Positions 13,601-25,600 of a DNA stretch of 64,000 nt are shown here, in pieces. Position 1 is the stretch's first letter. The number at the start of each line of letters is the position of its first letter. The notes beneath the pieces were generated by a model. It was not told where the DNA came from. It searched no databases and saw nothing but the letters and a program-made list of their open reading frames with translations. Source of the stretch: Bimastos eiseni (Eukaryota; Annelida; Clitellata; Crassiclitellata; Lumbricidae); assembly GCA_959347315.1 (NCBI GenBank), contig OY365808.1:8013979-8077978 (forward strand), in the 5' to 3' direction. A program made the position numbers and the translations under genes.

Positions 13601-16600
13601 TTACAGTAGTTAATGCAAAACTGTTCGAAGCTAAAACAAAATACATTATATATCACTCATGCCTTGAGCTTAGCCTTGATATGAAATGGTTCTAACAGAA
13701 ATATTCTTGTTATGTTCTGAAAAATGCATGTTCCCTGATGGCTAAGGATTGAATTGTTTTAAACACGAGAAGAGTTACCATAGGAGGTCGACAATTAGTT
13801 AGTTAATACCGCACGTAGCCTACAATATTTGAGCTACAATAACGGAACTGTTGTCTAACGGAATTTTCTGGCTACAAAAACCATCGAAGACGACCTTACT
13901 TTAGACTGGGTATCCTTTAATCTACCAGCGCACAGAACGATTCATGCATTATGTTCTAGGATCTTGAACCCAGAATTCTTTAATAGAAGAATTTCCTGAC
14001 TTAGCCACCTCTCACACACACGCACGCACACATACACACACATATATATATACATATATATATGTGTATGTGTGTGCGTGTGTAAATAACACCGTGAGCA
14101 TTTCACTAATTTGATGCTAGTGCAGCGCTGTTCGTGCCCAGGCGACGTCTTATAGACAAGGTCACATTATGTCTGATTGGTCATACGGAAAGAACCCGAT
14201 TATTCATCAGAAGAAAATGTCATTCACCTGTTGTTATCAAACAGTTCAAATCCGTAGATATCTAGGACTCCTATGATGGTCGTCTTTCCAAGTTTCTTGT
14301 CCTTACTCATGGCAATGGTGGCATTGATGGATCCGACGATCCACGAGAATAGTCGGTCGTAGATGGCCTGCAAAACATCCACCAGGAATCAGTTCTTAGA
14401 AACATTTTAAAACATTGTCGATAACTGAATATAAATATTCAAATTCTCTGTAGCGTAGACCATATACCCTTCAATATGACCCATTCATTCTTATCTTGGC
14501 ATAATGTCATTTGTTAAATAAGCTTTGTCGTCGTCATCATTGTATTCGTCGTCATAATCACAATATTGATCAAGGACGTGGTGCTCATATGATGACGGCG
14601 ACGATGATAACGACCGTCGTCGCCATAATTTCATATTCACGCGCGTCATATGTATCCACCCATCAACAATAGAAAATATCAATGCCTAGCAAATGCGATT
14701 GATGTAGGCCTACCTTTGAGAAGGCGTCTCTTCCATAACGAGCTTGCTCCAGGGTGTGCCCTTTCTCTACAACATCACCGCGAGCAGCGACAACTCGTGA
14801 GCACAGAGCCTTTTGGGCGTCACTGCTGCTAACACTCAGCAGTGTAGCAATTGTGCTCAACAGACGACCATCCTTTACACGAGCCTCGTCCTTCTCAGTC
14901 TCAAAATCCAGATTGCCCTTAATAAAATCATTGCGATACTTATAGCGCACAAAGTCAGTTGTATTTATAAAGACACTTGATCATTAATGCTTATTGAATT
15001 ACCACACAAAAGGTAAGTGTTGTGGGTTGGCTAAACGACAAAGACAGTAAGACACACGTGTTAATTAGGCCGAAGTGAAAGACCCATGCAGTATAATTAA
15101 CAGTTTAATGACGTCAAAAACCAATGCTCGTCAGAGTTGACTGCAAGGAGTTCAACCTGACCTTTACAACCGCTTCCGATATTTTATCAAAATTTACGTT
15201 GAATTGACCATCGATGACCGCGCTACAGAATCCTTTCGATTCAATTGGAAACGACTGAGAACAAGAAATTGTGACTCGAAGGCTCCGCGAACGCGAATTC
15301 GTGTTGAAAGATGTCACCGTGACATGCATGTTCATGATCCGTACCATAATGATTGCAGCCATTGTCTTCATTACCGTCTTTGTCAGCTCATGGAACAGAT
15401 GGCAAGCAGGGTAATTCGATTGAGGTATTAAGACCAGAGGACCAATCGACCGAGGCGTGAACCTCACCATAGCAACTATACGACAAGGCACCTTTTCTAG
15501 TCTTCTAACTTGACTAACTTGATTGTTGTTCAAATATTACCCAGTGATAGATGATGAGAGGCTCACTGGAAGACAAGCACTCTGGAACATCATAAAATGG
15601 GCATCATTCAAGTAGACCCAGTTATAAACTGGCTCGAGTTTGCTTAATCAACTGCACGGGAAAACGTCATATCAACGAAACGAAGCTGGTGCATGATGAC
15701 GGAATGAGTCATACCAGATGAAGGATTGCTGCAATGATCTTCCATACGGTGTCAGCTTGTCTCTCAAGCCCGATATTTTTAAACGCATCGTTCACAAGCT
15801 TGAAATCGGATTTGTCAGTTGCAGCACCAGCCTGAATACAATGAAAAAAATATGTAACAATTAGTGAACATCGGAAATATTATAGTTGCACACGTCACAC
15901 TATTGCATAAGCTCAAGTTACAAGAAATAAAAAGTCAAGCTAAATATTATAACCAACAATAGATCAATAACAGTAGTAATGTTGCATAACCTAAGATTTC
16001 ATTCAGTAATTTTCATCAACACAAAGGCAATCATCAATATAATTTAGTTGACTTCTATGCTGCATGAAATGATTTGAAAGTGTTATTAAGTAGACCTACC
16101 GAAGAGTGATGATTGTTCGGAGCGTCATCGTTGAGAATCCATGTTGCCCTATGGGAGTGTATCTGCCAAAACACAACATTAATTAGACAACAGTAATTAG
16201 AAATGATAGCTGAGAGAGGTCAGCGATCATCGGCCAACAAAATGTCCTCAATACGTACTTAGCGTGCTTCCATCCCTTGTTTACAGTACTTCTTACCTTC
16301 TCTTTCCTTTGTAATGTAAATGCAATGTAAAGGTGACGCAAATGCTATGTAAATGTAGCCTAAATGTGATGTAAATGTAGCATAAATGTGATGCAAATAT
16401 GACGCGAATGTGAAGTGATTCAAGTGAACGTAGTGTAAATGTAAAGTAGGCCTAGATATAATGCAAATGCAATGTAATGTAAATGTAATGTAATGTAATG
16501 AAATTAAATGTAATGAAAACATAATATAGGCTACAAGTAGATGAATTTATTTGATTTCATTTATTTTCAATGAACTTGATATAGCGCCTTTTCAAGAAAT

Positions 16601-19600
16601 CTACTCAGAGGCGCTCTCTGCTCTAGACATGATATTAGCTGACATTTCAACGTCTCTTAGAATAATTAATTAGCAAAACAACGCATATTAAGCTCTACGA
16701 GTCGACAACGGCTGGCCCACGCACAAACGTGTAATGTCACTTTTATGTAAATGTAGTGTAAGTAGTATAGTTTGAATGCAATGCAACTGTTATGCACATG
16801 TAATGAAAATTTTATATCAATCTAAAAATTAACAGCACCACTCAACATCAGCAGGCCTCTGAGGCCTTGATTAGGTCACAACGTCGATTTTGCGAAGGCT
16901 CTCTGCAGCACATGGTAGGTTTGGCCTATTTTCATACTAGGCCTACTTGCGTTCGTAAATATGACAAATATGAAACTTACAGCAGACCAGGCAACTCTGC
17001 GCTTCCTGCCATAGTGTGTTGAACGCACGTAGTCTATCAATTTAATACTATCGATCTATCGATTCGTCCGATGGAGCATCCATCCTCTTGTTTGTTTGTT
17101 ATCAACCGTGGAATCGAAAAACAAACGTGCAGACGAGCAGTTCAATCATTAGGGTCAAGCATTTCGATCGATGGACTGAGACAACAACAACAGCAGCAGC
17201 AGCAACAACACTTGCCTCTGTGTCTCCTTTCTGATTTAGATACTGATAGTCCTTTGTGCCTCTTTGGAGTTTGTATTCAGACAGATTGCCATCGGAAGCC
17301 CCACTCAATAACTACAATAAAAATATTCCAAGTCTTAACCAGTAAGGGTCTATACAGTGCATTACTTCTACATTTTGTAGAATGCGTTTCATAAAATAAG
17401 TTCATAGATAAAGACTATTTTGAAATTAAACTCTGTGTATTCGCGAAAATGCAGTTTAGTGGAGCTGACAATCATAGCATAGGACTTAATGCTAAGGTTC
17501 CGAAATGACCCACACATAGAAAATAATTTCCTTATTGTAGATGTTGAAAATTAAACCATGTCAATATCCAGCACCTAAATCATCTCGTCATAATGTTACA
17601 GCAGTCTAACCTGGTAAAACGAATGAAAACTTCGTTCTCCTGGTTGCTGGTGCACCACACGAGACTAAGAAGAAACAGGAAACACAATCATCTTTAAATA
17701 AACATTGAAGTATATTTCTGTAAGTTTCAGTCGGCCTATTGATGTTTCTCACGAGTAACGATCATTGATTGATTCAGTGTATATTACACACTGACATTGC
17801 AGAGTTGTAACCAAAGGTGCAACAGAATATGGATCTATAATTGCGCAGACCTAGCATCAGACACTACTGTGGAAATACGATCTTGGCAATGCCCTTTGAA
17901 TACATATATACGCACCAATTGGGGTAATCGTTAATATATCCATTTTGGGGACCAACTTTAGTCTCTGGTTCTGGCAGACGAATTTTGCTCTTCAGAATGG
18001 AAAGTATTGGACACCTACAGGCATATTGAGCTCATGGAGCGATAGACAGATGGACTGACTGTAAGTAGGTTTGAACAGGTTAAGTCTTTGAACGACGTTA
18101 AGGATAAAAAGATAGAGTTTCAATCAACCTTCTCTAAGAGATAGTTGTTGATGTGTCCTCCAATTGGATCGCCTTTAAAGTCAAAATTGATGTCCATGTA
18201 CTTTCCAAATCGACTCGAATTGTCATTTCTGTTAGTCTTCGCGTTTCCAAAGGCTTCCAGAATGCAGTTCGACTGCAGCAGGATGTTCTTTATCCTTCAA
18301 GCAAAACACTCGCAATATTTGCATGTTCTCGTAATGAAATGCAAGACAACAAAGTAAGTTATTAGAATAGCTATAGGTCTTGGCTTACATCAGTCCCTGT
18401 AAATAGTGCCAACTGAGATGCAAATTGATTGGATCTACACACCGATTTCGAAATAAAAAGATATCGCTCTTAGCATTAGTTAACAATTTTTTTCCGCTTT
18501 TGATGGACAATTCTCGTGAGTAGGTCTAGATGCACGCACCAAGCTGGCCCTCGCCACTTAAGTAGGTCTATTACTTGCGTCAATGAACCGTTTAAATTCA
18601 TATTAGACTACAATAGAACATAGACTAATCCTTTGTTAACGTATTCATGATCGATAATTGTGTCAACGAAAAACACACACTAAACAAGTGGACAAGTAGA
18701 CTGAATTGCATAATGCAAAAATCGCATAATCGCCTACCCACTTAAAGATTTTAATATAGCCTAATAATCTGTGCACTAAACGACTTTTCTCATAATATAG
18801 CTTGTCCTTTTTGCTTAGGTTATTAGTCAAATTATAACAGTTTGTATGCTAACAATTTCCTGAACGATCATGTCGGAAAAGACTCAATGCTCTACGAAGT
18901 CATAAAAACTAGGAGCACGAGACTCGGCAACAGGAGGTTTATACATGTAGCCTACAAATTATCCACCAGCAATAATGCAGGCCTACAGCTAGGTTAGCAT
19001 AATAGGTTAGCATAATAGGTCTACCTTTCGATTTCCTGCTGTCCGCTCACATTGGTTACAGCCGCCATGTATTTCATGATGATCTTCGACGCTTCTGTCT
19101 TCCCTGCTCCGCTCTCTCCTGCAACATTTGCAGAAATATCGGATAACTTTTATTAGCATCCTAATGATACCGTGCCTTATTATAATTATTATTATACAGA
19201 ACCTACGTTGTTCGTCAGTTGATAATTTCACGTGCAGGTCTAGAAAGCTATAACTACAGCCTATAGGGCGTAATACGTATCTTGAACAGTGTCTGCAATT
19301 TGATATTATGCGAATAGGGAAAATGTCGACTCGCAAAGACTAGACTTATGTATGCAGATTGATCGATAGATATATTGATTGACTACAGAAACTCTTTTGG
19401 CCTGTTTCATAAAGACCTACTTTCTTCGAGGGGTATTCTCAATGGGATTGCTTCTGATTGGGCTGCATTGTGAGAGTCGCTTTATAAGTAGGTCAATAGA
19501 ACAGAATAGAATAAATAGAATAGACTATAGAGTAGAATAGAATGGAATAGAATAGACCTATGTCGACGCAGCCGACACTGTAGTACTGGACTCAGTCCCA

Positions 19601-22600
19601 ATCGATCAACTCTCTAACATTGTTATAAATTTGTCTAATTCTGAAGAAAGCATTGGAATCATGTTTTCCCAGAGAAGAGCAAACGTGAAGTGTTCAGAAG
19701 AGGAAACTGAGACTAACTTTTCTTCCTTTTGATAGTGGAATTCTCTTCATTCTATACAGATATGTTTTGCAACTTGCCATTTATTGGTCTCTGTCTCACT
19801 TCCTTATTCATGGTGATCAAGTTTGTGAATCAAGTGAGACTAAATGTCATTCGTAACGAACTAAAATACGACATTTGTGATTGCCGCATTTTGTGCCAGA
19901 AATCCCCTATCTGTGAAGTTTGCATTGCTATTGATTTTTGCAAGTAGCGTAATAGATGTCTAGGCCTATTCTTATACGCATATTCATGACATTATTAAGA
20001 AAACTTATATAGCGCCGCCATAATAACGCACAGGGCATCAACCGACGGCGCGACCCATTTGTCGGAGGATAACCAAAGCGAATAAAAACGTTATTTTACA
20101 CTCAGTAAATCATCGTGCCCAGCAGTAAATTGTTTTTTTATAATGCTCCTTTCTTCTATCTAAACATGATCTCAAAATGTGCGTGTCTAGCCCAAACCGT
20201 TAAGATTGATGACAAACAGTTCGATAGCACAGATGAGCAAGTTGTTGTGCGTTCTTTCCTCTACGCAGCTGCTAACAAAACCTGGGAGTTTTGAGCTGGA
20301 GTGTTGAGTGCAGGCTAAGGGCTAGACTGTGACAGGACGGTCGTGTTCTTGCACCAGGAGGATTACGAATATTTGCCCGTCGATATGCTTAGAACCTTAT
20401 AATGGATAGTCCACCAGCTGATCACTCAAACTCAGGAGTTGCAAGGTAGTGTTATGGAATGAGAGCCTCTATATACACACATACTGCTTCAGTGGAAACT
20501 CTCATGACTATTAAGAGGAATCTTTGAAGGATGGACTATAAAGCATTGCAGGTTCAAAGTATTTATTTACTTATTTATTTATTTGGAGAATTTATATAGC
20601 GCCTTCTCAAGAACATCTACCCAGTAGCGCTGCCGACCCAACCTCGGCTAAACAGTAGTCTTAAGGTGGGCATAGAACAATGTGGAGTGACTTCTGGGCA
20701 CTAGGTGAAGTGAGACAGGGAGCCCATTCTAGGTTGCATCGCCAAAAGCCGAGAAACCTCGGTGCTGCCGCAATGGTTCTAACATAGCCCTATACTACAC
20801 GTCTTCTAAACCACTTTAAACCCTCGTAATACATATTATACTGTACACCAAACACTCTTAGCATATCGTGCAATCGCATGTACCTAAGATGTCTCGTGTT
20901 CAACCAAGGTACAATGTACTTATGGTGTGTTAATAAGTGTCCTTTAGCCTGTTCTTATCGTTCCTAGTTTGACCTTCTGGATTTTGATCTGACACTTAAA
21001 CTGACCCAAAAGTCGGCTCAAGCGAATTTGATTCAAAGTAGGCTTTCACGAATGAACTGACGAACAGCAGTAATAGTTTCAGTGTAACGACATTGCTTGA
21101 TTATAAAGATAATTAGCGTCGCCTCCTTCTTTATCCAAGTTTGGGACTGGCTCTGCTCGAGTGCAAGCAGTGGCGTTGTTTTAGCTGGCACAGCTTTGCA
21201 TAAATGGCAACATATAATTTCGGCAATTCACAATTCCAACAATACATTGATGTCACGTGTAAGAGGAACATCTATCGTGTTATTGTCCACGTCTCTGGAG
21301 ATGGTCTTCATTCTCTCGACCACGCCCTTGAGGTCCTCAATAATAGAGGACTACGTCTTGTTATAAATACATACACACACACATACATACACATAAAATT
21401 CATGGCTGGGCGTAATGAGGGAATACTAGATGACTGTACATGTATGGCAGAATCGTGAGTTAAATACCACGCCTATATTAATTTCTTATTTTGTTATCCA
21501 ACCCTATATTATATGAGTGGGCGTTAGCAGACCCTACGTAGGCCTACTCAGATACACGACGAGTGATCGAGTGACTTGAGTCATTAAAAACAAAACCACA
21601 TGTGGCTATGACCGGTTGTTCGAACAAGAATTGTTATCCGACGTTCATGTTATTTAACAGTGGTATTTATATAACAGTTCCTGTTTTTATGATGTGTGTT
21701 CATTTGACACTCGCAGTCACTTTTTATGGCTAAGCGTTAGTTTGACATGCATGGCTGTCTTCGAACCAAGTCCTCTGCTCTGCCGCTCTTCCGTTTTATC
21801 GTAATTCAAGCCGAGGCTTTTTTTCTGCATTTACAGAATGATTAGGAATCATCATTTGGGTTGAGGGGATGAGTAATACATAGTGACCAAGCTCTGGATG
21901 TCTTCATGAAGTTACATAGACCTATTATATACCCTTTGCCTTCAAACAGTTCTAACCACTCTACATATTCTGATTCTCAAATTTTCGTTACTCCGTTAAT
22001 TTTATATTTAAAAATTAAGTTAATTTAATTCAGTTTCATCTGCATAATCCCAACAAAGGTTTACGCTTCCCGCTATGTCTGCCTATACTATATTCACAAA
22101 CGCATGATTCTTTGCCAACTAATGTTGCATTTTCTTTCTGGTGAATTCGCAATTCGCAAATGGACACGAGTAATATATGGTGGGCATTGAAAATAGTCTT
22201 CACAATTCTCACGTTAATCAATCAATCAATGAAACTTGATGTCGGGCTAGATTTATGACGTGGGCTACTACTGCAAAACTGAGCTCAACTGACGGGTATA
22301 AATATGCCTAAATACTTGGATTTAGTGCTGCGACTAAATTAGTAGCGGCGCTGCATGGACGCAAAATAAGCAATTGCGTCCCAAAAAAGGAAAAAGGATA
22401 AAAAATTTCAACACACTTTTTAACGAAGCAAAAGAAATTAAAATATTTAACCAAATAATTTGTAAATAATCTGGATGTGCTCATACAGAATGAAATTTTT
22501 CTACTTCGTCAGAACATTATTTAGTAGGCCTACTTACGGTGTATTGATATTTTCCAGACTCAAAATAGCTAATATTAGCAGTTTTCCATAGCGGACGATA

Positions 22601-25600
22601 TTCGAATATTTCCTGTTTAAATACGTTCTGTTTTCATATTGGTTTTAAATTACAGTTTAAAATACCATTTTAAACTGTAATTTAAAACCAATATGAAAAC
22701 AGAACGTATTTGTTTTCAGATTTTATTTTCACTTTTGTGAACCCGTTAGATATAGTTGCGCTGATATTTTAGGTTCGCGTGGCTGAAGTTTGGTAGGGCC
22801 TATTGCAGTTTACAAGTATTAAAATTAGACGCAGGCCTAGAGAATGTCCAAATAATATGTAAATAGAATGAAATTTTCAACTTCATCAGAACATACTTAC
22901 TTAGTGGGCCTACTTACGGTGTATTGATGTTCTAGAGACTCAGAATAGCTAATATATATTAACGGCTTTCCATAACGGACGATAATTGAACATTAACTGT
23001 TTATAAATGTTCTGTTTTCATTTTCTTTTAAATATCAGTTTAAAATTGCGTCCCAAATTTTCAAGGCCAGCGCCGCCACTAGTCTAAACTGAAGGTTCTT
23101 ATGCCCTTATCTTTGGTTTGTCTCTTTCTTTTCCTCTCTGCTGCTGTAGAAGTCCTCGCCTCTGCCGCTCCAGCATGCCATCTCTATTTCTGCTCCCCAT
23201 GGGGCTTAACACTTATGGTCTTGTTACCGAATGCCCCCATCAAAAACACATTATTTCAAAGGGTTATATTTGCGTAAACAGGTATCTTAGTGTAATAGCA
23301 GATAAATTATATCCGTGCCATATTTAATTGGGAGAACTTGATCGCTCTAACGAAATAAACAATTTTGGGATTAGGCCTACACGAATATAATCAATGGATG
23401 ATGATGTAAAATGACTTCAATCAAGGCATAGGTGGCATGGGCCTTATTGCAACAACCAGCGTACAGTGGTCCGTCACCGGTTGATGGTCTGGTAATCAGA
23501 AACACCGGCGCTATATAATTTGCTAACTGCATTCATTTCTGATCTCGTCTATACAGCGACCTCTCTGGACTATAGCTATGATAATCAGCGCTCGTGAATA
23601 AGTCAGCGATCGTGAATAAGCTGGTGCCCTGCGCTTAGCTTTTAAGTGGCGCTTTAGAAATTTGGAGATTACGATTACGATAACGATAATTTATATGGTT
23701 TCACAGTCGCGATAAAAGAAATAGTTTGAAATAAATTCGTTGCAAATAAATATTCGCTTCCTTCTGTCATCTTTGATGTGAACGGAAGCAATATATGAAT
23801 AGGAAAGTAGCCGGAAGTCATTTGCGCTGGGTGATAATTAGCTTTGCCGGACGTCTACTTCATATACATTGCTGTTGGCCTAAGAGATTCTGTGGGAAAT
23901 TCCCATAATCAGTGCATGATGTGAGCGAAGTTAGCAAGCATATCGAAAAGCACAGGCGGAAACTTAGAGGGCAGGAAGGGACTGTCCCCTCCTAAATTTA
24001 ACGTGGAGGGGATGGAGCAGCTTATATTATTCCACCAATATTTCATAAAATAATTAATCAATATTATAAATTTCTACAGTATTTCCACTGTTCATCCTTT
24101 TTTCCCTGCATCTATAGGCCTGTTATTGGGAATTGAAATTTTTTCGACCTGTCCCCAAACCTCAATTCCTTTTCGACCTGTCCCTTCAAACCCAGGACCA
24201 AGGCTCCGCCTATGTCGATAATCATATTGATGTTGGCACTCCAATGTTTTTAAGAAACAGGCTTGTATTGGTATTGTCAGTGCTTTCATTAAAAAGTGTT
24301 GTTATAGCAGTCCTGCAGAAACACTTTCGCAGCTTCCTAAGTTCTATGTATCCCTACCTGATATGACAATGCAAGTGTCCTGTGCACGGCGTTTCATCGC
24401 TCGATAAGCGCCATCAGCCAATGCAAATATGTGAGGGGGTCGTTCGTAGATCTCTCGCCCCTTGTATGCATCGATGTACTCCTTGCCGTAGATTCCGGGG
24501 TTCTTGTACGGGTTGACGGAGACGACTACTTCGCCGATGTACGTGTAGATTTTACCCTTTTCGAATCTGAAGTTCAAAGGTCATAATTTATTGTTACACA
24601 TGGTTTGGAATCATTCTGTATCGTATACATAATAAGGTGCAGACACGATCGCATCGTGAATAATAACATTTGACATCCCGCTTGGCTTCACGACATTTTG
24701 GTTTGATACCAGAGGCGGCGATCTCGTTTGACAGGTGGGGGGACACCCAATGAGAGGGGTAGAAAATGTAGGGGGACACATGTATAACTTGTCTCATCTC
24801 TGTAAAAGGTTGGGGACTTGTCCTCTGAACCCTCCCTATGGAATAGCCGCCTCTATTTGATACGGCTAAGCATAAATTTGTACCCACGGCATCATGTTCG
24901 TCGTCATTACCGCCATCGACATTGAGTGTATGTAATAAAATAAGTTTCTGCGTCCCAAAACTGAGGCGCAGTATAACTGAAAATTTTACTTCTGCGGCTT
25001 AGTATTTACACTGCTAAAAACGCCTAAATTATTTTGATATGCGTCATGAGTGTCGGTTAATTGTCGACTTGTCATCAGTGTCGGTTAGGGTTAGGGTTAA
25101 TGCCCTCAGATATGCGCGAAAAACCTTCAGTCGCAGAATAGCCGAATATTCGGTCGCAGAAGCACCCCGCGATAAAGTAGCATAAGTATAGTCTAGTCGT
25201 TATGCTGCTCAATAAATCGTTAATGCGCTTGGATTTGTGACGATCGTAGCTTCTAAAAAGCCCAACTATAAGTTAACAAAGTGACGACATAGCTCAGTGC
25301 ATCATTTTGTGTATAATATTGCATAGACCCTATATGTTTCTAATGAACCACTAGGCTATAAAAAATGGGTAAGATGTGTATGAATTAAGATGCAACGAAA
25401 CTTGATAAATTTGATAAATTTTTGCATGCGCAGTTCTTTGCAAACCGTTGTCTTGACAAATTTTCTGTCTATGGTAGCTTTGATCAACTATTTAAGTAGG
25501 CCTATACTATAGGTAGGCAATTATTGACCGCTATTCGTAACCACTTCATAGGAAGTCGTTGCAGAGTAAACCTACAGACGGCGGCATTCACGTCTGCAGC

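Larger units (their letters stand above)
19119..24357. other. MYO1D: Myo1d intron 2, 5.2 kb
   Basis: Contains AATAG-rich sequence (19500-19560), a TATATAGCGCC repeat, the TIR element with palindrome, and unassigned AT-rich DNA. Reading frames of 60-90 codons here have no recognisable domains or splice context. Confidence 0.7.

Noticed and set aside
17190..17212. CAA/CAG run that could encode polyglutamine on the plus strand
   Set aside because: It lies in the first bases of a Myo1d intron on the opposite strand and has no splice or coding context.
25081..25102. Telomere-like GGTTAGGGTTAGGGTTAA
   Set aside because: Only two full units; too short to claim an interstitial telomere.
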